Both the position numbers and the translations under genes were made by a program. The notes below the pieces were generated by a model. That model had not been told where the DNA came from and searched no databases. It saw only the letters and a program-made list of their open reading frames with translations. A DNA stretch of 20,915 bases from a bacterium (GTDB lineage: Bacteria > Bacillota > Clostridia > Oscillospirales > Acutalibacteraceae), in NCBI GenBank assembly GCA_020625635.1, contig JAHLBL010000010.1:1-20915 (forward strand), in the 5' to 3' direction. Of this stretch, positions 1-7,355 are shown piece by piece. Numbering within the stretch: the first letter of the stretch is position 1; every line of letters starts with the position of its first letter.

Positions 1-56
1 CTTGCTTATATTTTACACCCGAAAATGTGAAAATACATCAGCCAATAGTATGATTT

Positions 57-1301
57 TTACATCTTTTTTCGCAGCGGCAAGCACAGAACGAGCGTAAACG
101 CTTCTCCGATTTCGGTGTTAATTGCCGCGCCCTGCTTTTCGGCAAGCAGCGCGATATTTGCGAGACCTCCCTCAAATCGCACCTCGCCGCGCGGCAGCTT
201 TCCGTTGTTTGTAAAGCGGCAGGAGAGCGTGTCGTCCGTTTGCTCAAAGGTTATTTCCATATTTTTTGCCCGCGCGTGTTTTACTGCGTTGATGATCGCT
301 TCCTGCGCGGTAAAGTAAAACAGCTCCCTCTGTCTGTCATCGAGAGTCTTAGGCAGCTCACCGAGCCAAATGAGCTTTATGCCGAGCGCGTTAGCCAGTG
401 AGTCCATTGATTTGGTTTTGTTAAGGTCTTTCTTTTTGTCCGCTTCCATACAGAGCAGCAGCGCGTTCTGTTCCCAGAGCGCGAAAATATCGTCGAGCGC
501 TTTTGTATCGTCCTTATACGCCGCTGTTGTCGAGAGCATAAGTCGGTTCATTTCGTCGTGAATATTCATCTTCGCCTGAAGTATTTCCTGGCGTTTTACC
601 GACTCGTCAATGCTCGTATAGTAATCGCTGAGCTCGCTGTTAAGGCGCGAGAGCTCAGTCTTATCTTTTTTCAGCGCTTCGGTTTTAGCGTATTCCGCGG
701 TGATGTCCGACGCAATCATTTCGTAAAGACGGTTGTTATCCACGACAATCTCGCGGTACGCAAAGCGCCAGACCTTGCCGCTCACATTCAGTATTCCGTC
801 GGATACAGCGTCGCGGAACTGGTTTCCGTTTAGAAGTTGTCTGCCTGTAATGTCGATGCTGAGCTGATTCATACAGATGTTTGAGAACAGCACGCGTCCG
901 CTTTCGCGCCAGCAGCATATTCCGCACGGCATCTTATCGAGACAGAGCTTGATCGTTCCCGTTGTGATATAGTTTCTGTCGTATCTTATGTTAAGGATAA
1001 GCAGCAGAACTGCCGCCGCCGTCAGTATAATAAAGGCTGTCAGCCATGTTATCCACGGCAGTCCGCCTGTCCATGCGCTGAGGCGTGAGATTTTATCCGT
1101 TCCGAAATGCAGTGAAATATCAAATATTATCTGCCACATAAAATAGCAGGGGAGAAGGAGAGCCAGAGCGGATACGGTGAACATATACCTTTTTCTCACC
1201 GCGGCAAGAACGGCGCTGCCGATTGCCGCCAGACAGAGCAGCAAAGCCCAGAGCGCGAACATAGCACGCGCAAGCTCCGAAAGCAAATCAAAATGCGTCA
1301 T
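57..1301 (-). CDS. Membrane sensor histidine kinase, catalytically competent partner of a tandem pair
   Basis: Membrane histidine kinase of 414 residues, probably phosphorylating a response regulator encoded beyond the left edge (inference). Visible in order: hydrophobic segments at about residues 11-34, 40-60 and 83-104; a PAS-like stretch at about 118-205 ending in a typical DITAEY sequence; a coiled coil at about 203-245; an H-box NIHDEMNR with H248 as likely phosphoacceptor; and a C-terminal HATPase domain with the N-box AQEAIINAVKHA (E334, N338, H342) and a GG at 378-379. The layout resembles DesK/LuxR-type kinases, whose H-box also starts HD. The ATG overlaps the stop codon of the upstream sensor gene as ATGA (1298-1301), with AGGAGG at 1311-1316, so the two are translationally coupled. 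The signal it senses cannot be read from the sequence. Confidence 0.85.
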   Translation of the reverse strand: MTHFDLLSELARAMFALWALLLCLAAIGSAVLAAVRKRYMFTVSALALLLPCYFMWQIIFDISLHFGTDKISRLSAWTGGLPWITWLTAFIILTAAAVLLLILNIRYDRNYITTGTIKLCLDKMPCGICCWRESGRVLFSNICMNQLSIDITGRQLLNGNQFRDAVSDGILNVSGKVWRFAYREIVVDNNRLYEMIASDITAEYAKTEALKKDKTELSRLNSELSDYYTSIDESVKRQEILQAKMNIHDEMNRLMLSTTAAYKDDTKALDDIFALWEQNALLLCMEADKKKDLNKTKSMDSLANALGIKLIWLGELPKTLDDRQRELFYFTAQEAIINAVKHARAKNMEITFEQTDDTLSCRFTNNGKLPRGEVRFEGGLANIALLAEKQGAAINTEIGEAFTLVLCLPLRKKM

Positions 1302-2968
1302 TCCGCTTCGCCTCCTTTCGGTAAGGTGAAACAGATGTAGGCGACTTCATCCTCCGAGCTTGCGGAGCACTGAACGCCGACAGCGAAAAGACGCTGTGCC
1401 GTTTCGTCAGTAATAAGCTGTGCCGCGTTCTCAAGTGTCAGCTTGAATATCACGCTGCTTCCCTGTTCGGAAAGGTTGACGAATGTTCCGAGCAGGTTTG
1501 TGTAATTGTTTTCGAGCAAAATTTCAAACGCTTCAAAAGCAGCGAGAGCGGCGTCTGAGGGTACTGTGCACTTCGCGCTGTTAATAAACTCACTCGGTAT
1601 TCCGCAGTAATTCAGATAGCGGAGCACCTCGGAGACTGAAAGTCCAAGCTCTCCGATTTCAATTTCGCTGTTCTCCTGCGATAAAAGCATAAGATTTGCG
1701 TAGCGCTTTATGTACGCGCCCTGAAGAGTTATTTTTTTGCGGCACTCCTCTTTGAGCGCGGTGTCGGACGACAGCCGCGCCGTTTTCGCCAGTTGTGATA
1801 TTGATTTTGATTGTCTTCTGGTTCGGCTCGCGATCTTGTCATAAACGCGGGTGCGCTGTTCCGTAACCGTTTCCTTTTTCTTTAATTCGTTGCGCAGGCG
1901 AATCAACTCCGCTTCCTGAGCGAGCTCCTCCTTTGCTTCTGTAAGCTCGTCGTTAAGACGGTCAAGCTCCGTCATATCGTCATTCCAGAAGCTGTAGCCG
2001 CCGGGAATACTCATTTTATTCAGAACGGTGTGACCATCGATTCGTGAGCCGCTTTTCATAGAGAACTGTTCCGCTGTCATAGGCTTTGCCGAAGACGATA
2101 AGTAGACGGGCGTCCCTTTTTTATCGGTTATTTGCGCGGAAATAGAGAAGCTTCGGAAAAGCTTTCCGTAGTCCGTGTTTGTCGGAATCAGTCCCAACTG
2201 CATACAACATTCCAGTACGATTGCCACTGTGAAGGTTATTGCCTCGGGAATCTCAATCAGATGTGAGCCGAAGGGCTTCGGCATTTTCCCGAGAATAAGC
2301 AGGAGGTTAAGAAAAATACCGATTGTAAACGGAATCATTATCAGCCATGCGTTTTTTCTTGAATCAGAGATTCGGCATTTTATTATCAGTATTATAAATG
2401 CCGCAATGTATAGCGCGTACCGCCATAAAAGTATGACGTAAAACAGCGGACCGTAGGAGTAATCGCCGTTCCAGTCGACAAAATCGGGGTTGAATCGGAA
2501 AATAAGCTGATGATAGTCATTTGTGAGAATCAGCAGAATGAATATAACTGATACGGCTAAAGTCCAGTACCATTTCTTCGGGAACCGAAAATCCTTTTCA
2601 GGGGAAATCAGAAGAGAGATGTAGAATAAAAACAGAGGAAAAAGCATCATCGGCACATAGTACAAATACCATGTGTGACGCGCGAGAATGTCTACCTGCG
2701 CTACCGCGCTGTACTTTATGCCGCGGAGCAGTATGAGCAGAAGAGCCATCCATGAAAGCGCTTTCATCAGTCCCGACAGTGCGCCCGAACGAAGAACGCG
2801 GTGAGAATAATAAAGGATAAGGCATACGCAGAGAGTAAGCAGATAAATCGCAGAAAGGTTTCGGGTAGGGAATTCATCGGCGATAAAGCTTCCGCACGGT
2901 ATGATATTTATAACCAGTAACAGGTAGTAAAACGCCATACGCTTGAACGTCGTTTTTAATTCGTTCAA
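1298..2968 (-). CDS. 7TM histidine-kinase-like sensor lacking kinase residues (pseudokinase candidate)
   Basis: A 556-residue membrane protein. The first 260 residues hold seven or eight hydrophobic helices resembling the N-terminal 7TM domain of certain histidine kinases (TNDYHQLIF and RHTWYLYYVPMM are typical of that family). Then come a PAS-like region (about 265-330) and a long coiled coil (about 332-372). Where the next gene has IHDEM, this protein has VYDKI, so Tyr376 sits in the phosphoacceptor position. The C-terminal 120 residues align only loosely with an HATPase domain (AFEAFEILLENNYTNLL in place of an N-box) and no glycine-rich box is visible. The start is TTG: a perfect AAGGAGGG (2976-2983) lies 7 bases before it, while the first ATG is 11 codons further in. 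It is probably a ligand sensor or partner for the coupled kinase downstream (inference). Confidence 0.8.
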   Translation of the reverse strand: MNELKTTFKRMAFYYLLLVINIIPCGSFIADEFPTRNLSAIYLLTLCVCLILYYSHRVLRSGALSGLMKALSWMALLLILLRGIKYSAVAQVDILARHTWYLYYVPMMLFPLFLFYISLLISPEKDFRFPKKWYWTLAVSVIFILLILTNDYHQLIFRFNPDFVDWNGDYSYGPLFYVILLWRYALYIAAFIILIIKCRISDSRKNAWLIMIPFTIGIFLNLLLILGKMPKPFGSHLIEIPEAITFTVAIVLECCMQLGLIPTNTDYGKLFRSFSISAQITDKKGTPVYLSSSAKPMTAEQFSMKSGSRIDGHTVLNKMSIPGGYSFWNDDMTELDRLNDELTEAKEELAQEAELIRLRNELKKKETVTEQRTRVYDKIASRTRRQSKSISQLAKTARLSSDTALKEECRKKITLQGAYIKRYANLMLLSQENSEIEIGELGLSVSEVLRYLNYCGIPSEFINSAKCTVPSDAALAAFEAFEILLENNYTNLLGTFVNLSEQGSSVIFKLTLENAAQLITDETAQRLFAVGVQCSASSEDEVAYICFTLPKGGEAE

Positions 2969-3056
2969 AAATATTCCCTCCTTTGCCTTTGGTTATATAA
3001 AAATGGTAGCAGATATTATTTGTAATATCAATGGAGAACGAATCTGTCTCTTTTTC

Positions 3057-3086
3057 AAAATAATCAGGGCAGGCTTTTGCCCGCCC
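3057..3086 (-). terminator. Intrinsic terminator after the Big_2 protein gene
   Basis: On the minus strand GGGCGGGC, an AAAA loop and GCCTGCCC form an 8-bp stem with one G-U pair, followed by TGATTATTTT. On the plus strand the same position would be an A-C mismatch and no T-run follows, so the direction is minus. It lies 10 bases after the stop codon of the gene ending at 3097 and separates it from the sensor pair. Confidence 0.75.
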
Positions 3087-3096
3087 CTTGAAATCT

Positions 3097-4119
3097 TTAT
3101 TTCGGTATTATTGTTACCTTGCATTTGTACTTGTAGCCGTTGTGCTTGGCGGTTATTACCGCGCTTCCCGCGCGCTTTGCACGTACAACACCCTTTGAGG
3201 ATACGAGTGCGTACCTTTTGTCCGAGCTGCTCCACGTTACCCTTGAAGCGACCGCGTTTTTAAGCTTAAGGGTGTATTTTGTTCCTGCTTTGAGCGAGAG
3301 TGTCGTTTTGCTGAGCGACACCTTTTTGCATTTAAAGCCCAGAGCCGACATCGATGTTCCCGTATATTTCTGCAAAATGCTGTTCCATTTCGGATAGCCC
3401 TTTATAAGAAGACGGTTCGCCTTAGTGTTCGCGCTCGATACCTTTTTTGAGCCTTCGGCTCTTTTGAATTCGATCCCCTTGCTGACGTTCAGCGTTCCTT
3501 TTTGTGGCGACGCGGTATACAGGCTGAAGTCCGTTGTACGGTATTTGTAGTAGTAAGCTTTGTTTTTCTTGGATTTGCTCTTTGAGAGAATTATCTCATA
3601 TTTAAAATCACGGCTGCCGAGTTTTGCGTCGTCGTTCGGCTTGCCCATCGAGAACTCGAGCACTCCGTTCTCGAAATATGTCGCTCTGATATGCATACCG
3701 CCGTCGATCCATACCTTGTAGTACTCAATAACGCCGTTTTCTGTTCGCTGAGCCTTTTTGCCGTTGTTTATCAGATAGTTTCTGGTTATGGTGAAGGGAG
3801 TGACTTTTTCTTCTTCCTTGACCGTGATTTTGATACCGTACTGATTTCCTTTCCATGTTGTGTAAACGATACAAACACCCGCTTTTTTTCCTTTTACGGT
3901 TCCCTTGTCGTTTACGGTGCAGATGCTTGTGTCATTGCAGATCCAGTCGACGCTTATTTTCTTTCCGTTCGGATCAAAAAACGTCAGGTCGGTTTCGTCG
4001 TTTACCTCCATAGACAGCTTGTTGAGGATGATGATATCGGAAGCAAATACCGTTTCAGCCGCATACGAGCTGAGTAGAATGAGGAGCGCCAGCGCGATTG
4101 AAATCAGTTTTTTGCTCAT
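3097..4119 (-). CDS. Secreted protein with two bacterial Ig-like (Big_2) domains
   Basis: 340-residue exported protein of unknown role, probably at the cell surface or in the medium. Residues 1-26 form a signal peptide (Lys-Lys, a hydrophobic core, likely cleavage after TVFA). Residues about 30-101 and 265-337 are Big_2-type beta-sandwich domains: both show the W-x(n)-D-x-S pattern followed by G-x-V-x-x-K-x-A-G, for example GTVKGKKAGVCIVYT and GVVRAKRAGSAVITAKH. The middle region (about 105-260) is lysine- and tyrosine-rich, predicted beta, and not recognised. No sortase motif or C-terminal membrane helix is present, so attachment would be non-covalent. I chose the ATG at 4119 because AGGAGG (4127-4132) is 7 bases before it; the ATG at 4125 is only one base from that site. 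The gene is monocistronic, with its own terminator. Confidence 0.8.
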   Translation of the reverse strand: MSKKLISIALALLILLSSYAAETVFASDIIILNKLSMEVNDETDLTFFDPNGKKISVDWICNDTSICTVNDKGTVKGKKAGVCIVYTTWKGNQYGIKITVKEEEKVTPFTITRNYLINNGKKAQRTENGVIEYYKVWIDGGMHIRATYFENGVLEFSMGKPNDDAKLGSRDFKYEIILSKSKSKKNKAYYYKYRTTDFSLYTASPQKGTLNVSKGIEFKRAEGSKKVSSANTKANRLLIKGYPKWNSILQKYTGTSMSALGFKCKKVSLSKTTLSLKAGTKYTLKLKNAVASRVTWSSSDKRYALVSSKGVVRAKRAGSAVITAKHNGYKYKCKVTIIPK

Positions 4120-4233
4120 AATCATACCTCCTCACATTATTACTATAATAATTATATATTTTTTCGTTGAATTATGATATTGATATATACGCCGAAAAAA
4201 TCCCGAAAGTTTTGTTGATGATGAATAAAATCT

Positions 4234-4262
4234 TTGACTTTATATTAATTCATTGATAAAAT
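4234..4262 (+). promoter_or_regulatory. Sigma-A promoter for the AlkD-like gene
   Basis: TTGACT (4234-4239), a 17-base spacer and TAAAAT (4257-4262) sit about 32 bases upstream of the start codon. The predicted transcript starts near 4269. Confidence 0.75.
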
Positions 4263-4294
4263 AAATACAGAGTTCGGATTATGCGAGGTAATTT

Positions 4295-4981
4295 ATGATA
4301 AACAAAGAGATTGAGAGCAGATTGTTTGAACTGCGTGATGAGGGCTACCGCGAATTCCAGAGCAAACTGATTCCTACTGTAAACGCGGAAACCGTAATCG
4401 GTGTGCGCACACCCGCACTGAGAGCGTTGGCTAAGGAAATCGCGAAAAGAGGGGATAAGGACGAGTTCCTTAATGTCCTGCCTCATAATTATTTTGATGA
4501 GTACCAGCTTCACGCGTTTGTTATTTCTCTCGAGAAGGATTTTGAAAAATGCCTCGGTGAGGTTGAGGCGTTTCTGCCTTATGTCGATAACTGGGCGACC
4601 TGCGACCAGCTCAGCCCGAAGGTGTTCAAAAAACACAGGAGAGAGCTTTTACCGCGCATAAAGGAGTGGATCAACAGCGACCGCGTTTATACCGTGAGGT
4701 TCGCTGTCGGAATGTTGATGGCGCATTATCTTGACGAGGAATTCAGCCCCGAATATCCCGAAATCGTTGCGCGCGTACGCTCCGACGAGTATTACGTAAA
4801 TATGATGATCGCATGGTACTTTGCGACGGCGTTGGCTAAGCAGTACGACAGCGTTGTAAAGTATCTCGAGCAGAACAGTCTGGATAAATGGACGCACAAT
4901 AAAACTATCCAGAAATGCGTCGAGAGCTATCGCGTCAGCGAGGAACACAAGGCGTATCTGAGAACGCTGCGCAGAAAATAA
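4295..4981 (+). CDS. DNA alkylation repair protein, AlkD-like
   Basis: 228-residue all-helical protein of the DNA alkylation repair (AlkD/AlkC, HEAT-like) family. Its characterised members are glycosylases removing N3- and N7-alkylated purines without flipping the base. The family signature is clear: SKLIPTVNAETVIGVRTPALRALAKE at the N-terminus and PYVDNWATCDQLSPK in the centre. The residues that line the AlkD lesion site appear conserved: W100 and D104 in DNWATCD, R135 in TVRFAVGML, and W174 in MMIAWYFATALAK (correspondence by motif, not alignment). Length is normal for the family. GAGG (4285-4288) is 6 bases before the ATG. No terminator separates it from the next gene, but that gene has its own promoter. 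The role in this organism is inferred from family membership only. Confidence 0.88.
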   Translation: MINKEIESRLFELRDEGYREFQSKLIPTVNAETVIGVRTPALRALAKEIAKRGDKDEFLNVLPHNYFDEYQLHAFVISLEKDFEKCLGEVEAFLPYVDNWATCDQLSPKVFKKHRRELLPRIKEWINSDRVYTVRFAVGMLMAHYLDEEFSPEYPEIVARVRSDEYYVNMMIAWYFATALAKQYDSVVKYLEQNSLDKWTHNKTIQKCVESYRVSEEHKAYLRTLRRK

Positions 4982-4990
4982 ATTTCTTTG

Positions 4991-5019
4991 TTGAAAAGCG
5001 GACAAAAATATGATACTAT
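4991..5019 (+). promoter_or_regulatory. Sigma-A promoter for the PH-like gene
   Basis: TTGAAA (4991-4996), a 17-base spacer and TACTAT (5014-5019) with an extended -10 TG at 5011-5012. The transcript would start near 5026 and the gene begins at 5052. Confidence 0.8.
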
Positions 5020-5051
5020 GAGCTTATAAATTCAATTGAGGAGTGAAATTT

Positions 5052-5429
5052 ATGGTTGATTTTCAGAACGGTTCATTGTTAAAGCTTAAAATGGTTCCGA
5101 AGGAAAAGGTTGAGGATAGTTTTTCGCAGCTTCTGATTAACGGCGAGTACATAATTTCCGCGTACAAGAGCGTGCGCGATACGGTTGTCTTTACCGATAA
5201 AAGAATTGTTTCTCTCAATGTTCAGGGCGTAACGGGCAAGAGAAAGGACTACGCTTCACTCCCTTACAGAAGAATTTCCGCGTTTTCCGTTGAGACCTCG
5301 GGCGTGTTTGATATTGACAGCGAGCTTGAGGTTTGGTTCGCGGGCATAGGCAAGGTTAGATTTGAGTTCACGGGCAGATGCGACGTATCCGAAATCAGCA
5401 GAATCATTGCCGAAAAATCACTCGTATAA
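5052..5429 (+). CDS. Small cytosolic PH-like domain protein
   Basis: 125-residue protein that looks like a single bacterial pleckstrin-homology domain (bPH_1 type). It has a run of beta strands containing ISAYKSVRDTVVFTDKRIV, then YASLPYRRISAFSVETSGVFDIDSELEVWF and a final helix (DVSEISRIIAEKSL). The FTDKRIV and YRRISAFS patterns are characteristic of that family. There is no signal peptide or membrane helix. The molecular function of such stand-alone domains is generally unknown. The reading frame extends upstream to a GTG at 5043, but that codon lies within the ribosome binding site; AGGAG (5039-5043) is 8 bases before the ATG at 5052, which I take as the start. The gene is probably monocistronic. 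Confidence 0.8.
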   Translation: MVDFQNGSLLKLKMVPKEKVEDSFSQLLINGEYIISAYKSVRDTVVFTDKRIVSLNVQGVTGKRKDYASLPYRRISAFSVETSGVFDIDSELEVWFAGIGKVRFEFTGRCDVSEISRIIAEKSLV

Positions 5430-5440
5430 ATAATAACTGA

Positions 5441-5475
5441 ATTAAATAAAAGGGGAGGCTCGAGCGCCTTCCCCT
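5441..5475 (-). terminator. Hairpin with minus-strand T-run, likely end of the fabF/acyl-CoA ligase transcript
   Basis: AGGGGAGGC (5451-5459) pairs with GCCTTCCCCT (5466-5475) apart from one bulged base. On the minus strand the stem is followed by TTTATTTAATT, whereas on the plus strand AAATAAAT follows. It therefore terminates best leftward, even though it lies just after the rightward PH-like gene. Confidence 0.55.
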
Positions 5476-5494
5476 AAATAAATATGCTGTGTCG

Positions 5495-5604
5495 ATAGTG
5501 GAAAGTGACAAGTTATAAGTGATATTAAATGATTATGGATAATATTGTGTTTTATAAATACAAAAAACGTAAGTAATTACTATTCACTTAAAACTTATCA
5601 CTAT
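5495..5604. repeat. AT-rich imperfect palindromic element of about 110 bp
   Basis: The left arm reads ATAGTG, an insert, then AAGTTATAAGTG (5495-5520). The right arm, read on the other strand from 5604, is ATAGTGATAAGTTTTAAGTG. The arms enclose about 60 bases that are nearly all A and T. There is no coding potential and no clear target duplication. It looks like a small non-coding repeat of the kind dispersed in Clostridia genomes; its copy number cannot be judged here. Confidence 0.5.
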
Positions 5605-5623
5605 GGAATTGTATTTGTTAATA

Positions 5624-5664
5624 CGGGGGCAGCTCAATTAGTTTTGAGCCAACCCCCGCTTTTT
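5624..5664 (+). terminator. Rightward intrinsic terminator after the PH-like gene
   Basis: CGGGGG/CCCCCG (5624-5629 and 5653-5658) and GCTCAA/TTGAGC (5632-5637 and 5644-5649) make a two-part stem, followed on the plus strand by CTTTTTGTTATTTTC. No T-run exists on the minus side. It lies 20 bases beyond the stop of the leftward acyl-CoA ligase gene. Confidence 0.7.
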
Positions 5665-5683
5665 GTTATTTTCTGTTGAAGAA

Positions 5684-7345
5684 TTATTTTCTTAAAAGCA
5701 GACCGTTCGCAAGGTCTTCCTTTGCCTGAGCCTTGACCTTGAAGTGCTGCTTTTTGCCTGTGGCAGTTCTCGGGAAGTCCTCGATAAGTCTGAAATATCT
5801 GGGAACCTGATACTTCGAGAGGTTAGGGGAGTTCTTGCAGAATTCCAGAACCTCGCCGACAGTCAGCGTGTCGTCCGCGGGAATAACATACGCGACGACA
5901 GCCTCGCCTCTCGTTTTGTCGGGAACGGAGGTGACGATACACTCGCTCACCCTGTCAAAGGCGTTTATAGCTTCCTCGATACGCGCGGGGTAGATGTTCT
6001 CACCCTTGCTTATAATCATATCGTCTTTTCTTCCCGCGACGGTTATGAACTGCTTTTCGTCCCATGTTCCGATGTCACCCGTGTACATCCAGCCCTTATA
6101 GAACTTTTCCTTGGTGACCTTCTCGTTGCCTACGTAGCAGTAGGTCGTTTTTGCGGGACACTTGATGATTATTTCACCCTCTGTGGAGCTGTCCGTGGGA
6201 ACGACCTCGTCGGGCTCAGCCTTTCTGTCCTCGTAAACCTTTACAATCCTTACTTCGTCGTCGGTACAGCTTCTTCCTGCCGAGCCTGCCATCTCGGGCA
6301 GATCCTGCGGACGAAGGAAGGTGTTCCAGAAGGACTCCGTTGTGCCGTAACCGTTGAAAATATTCGGCGTGAGCAATGTCTGGAAGCGGATGCACTCCTG
6401 CTTTTCAAGCGGACTGCCCATTGTGACGATGCCCTTGAGAGAGCCGATATCCTTGGGCTTTTTCTCCTGCCTTGAGGCGAGCATACCGAGAACGGACGGA
6501 ACGCCGATAAGGAAGGTGACCTTGTACTTCTGTACGTATTCAAGTGTGGTCTTGGGGTTGAATTCTCTCATAATCACAATCTCGGCTCCCGCGTAAAGCG
6601 AGGGTGTGAGACCGCCCGAGTGAATTCCTCCGCGGTGGAACCACGGCGTCATATTCATCGTCTTGTCGTAAGGCGAGAGAGGGAAGTGCATAAGCACGTC
6701 GTGAGCCGACAGAACCTCGTTGATGTTGTTGAGCGGAACGCCCTTGGGCGTGCCTGTTGTGCCAGAGGTCTGAAGCCTTAGCACCTCGTCATAAATGTGC
6801 GGCTCAAAGTCTATCGGGGGATTCTCCTCGCTCTGATTCTTTACGTAATCGCTGTAGAGAATGTGTCCCTCGGGAACTTCGGCTTTCTTTCCTACGCAGT
6901 CCGCCATAATGACGATTCGCGGCTTGTGCTTGCTTATCGCGAGCGCCTTTACGGCTGTGCTCCTGATAGTGCTGTCATAGATATATACAACGGGCTTGTT
7001 GTGATTTATGATCTCGGCAGTCTCACCGGGGGAAAGGTTGAAGTTCGCGGGGTTCGAGATAGCTCCGATTTTCTGCGGGCTGACATAGGAGAAAACGAAC
7101 TCGGGGGAGTTGTAGAGCTGATAGAAAACGATGTCGCTCTTTTTTACACCGTCAGCCTTCATAGCGTTGGCAAACTTGTTGCACTCGGCGTTGAGCTCCT
7201 TGTAGCTCCACTTTTTGCCGCTTACGGGGTCAAAGAGAGCGCTTTTGTCGCCAAAACGGCTCACGTTTCTCATAAAGCCGTTGAGCCATGTAAACTCGCT
7301 CTCAAAGGTCTCCTTGAACATTGTTATATCATATGTGTAACTCAT
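5684..7345 (-). CDS. AMP-forming acyl-CoA ligase/synthetase (ANL superfamily)
   Basis: 553-residue adenylating enzyme that should activate a carboxylic acid with ATP and then make a thioester with CoA or an acyl carrier. All core ANL motifs are present: the P-loop TSGTTGTPKG (193-202), NGYGTTE (331-337), YTGD (421-424), the hinge region GRKDDMIISKGENIYPARIEE, and PRTATGKK with the catalytic lysine at 531 or 532. Length and motif spacing match medium/long-chain fatty acid-CoA ligases. The substrate cannot be assigned. The reading frame opens earlier at a TTG (7375), but AAGGAG (7352-7357) is placed for the ATG at 7345. That site overlaps the stop codon of fabF, so the two genes are cotranscribed with a 10-base gap. 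Pairing with a ketosynthase suggests acyl thioester building rather than simple fatty acid uptake (inference). Confidence 0.87.
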   Translation of the reverse strand: MSYTYDITMFKETFESEFTWLNGFMRNVSRFGDKSALFDPVSGKKWSYKELNAECNKFANAMKADGVKKSDIVFYQLYNSPEFVFSYVSPQKIGAISNPANFNLSPGETAEIINHNKPVVYIYDSTIRSTAVKALAISKHKPRIVIMADCVGKKAEVPEGHILYSDYVKNQSEENPPIDFEPHIYDEVLRLQTSGTTGTPKGVPLNNINEVLSAHDVLMHFPLSPYDKTMNMTPWFHRGGIHSGGLTPSLYAGAEIVIMREFNPKTTLEYVQKYKVTFLIGVPSVLGMLASRQEKKPKDIGSLKGIVTMGSPLEKQECIRFQTLLTPNIFNGYGTTESFWNTFLRPQDLPEMAGSAGRSCTDDEVRIVKVYEDRKAEPDEVVPTDSSTEGEIIIKCPAKTTYCYVGNEKVTKEKFYKGWMYTGDIGTWDEKQFITVAGRKDDMIISKGENIYPARIEEAINAFDRVSECIVTSVPDKTRGEAVVAYVIPADDTLTVGEVLEFCKNSPNLSKYQVPRYFRLIEDFPRTATGKKQHFKVKAQAKEDLANGLLLRK

Positions 7346-7355
7346 AAATTGCTCC

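Noticed and set aside
1..56. Terminator or gene at the left edge
   Set aside because: The 56 bases after the kinase stop codon show no stable hairpin, ribosome binding site or usable frame; too short to call anything.
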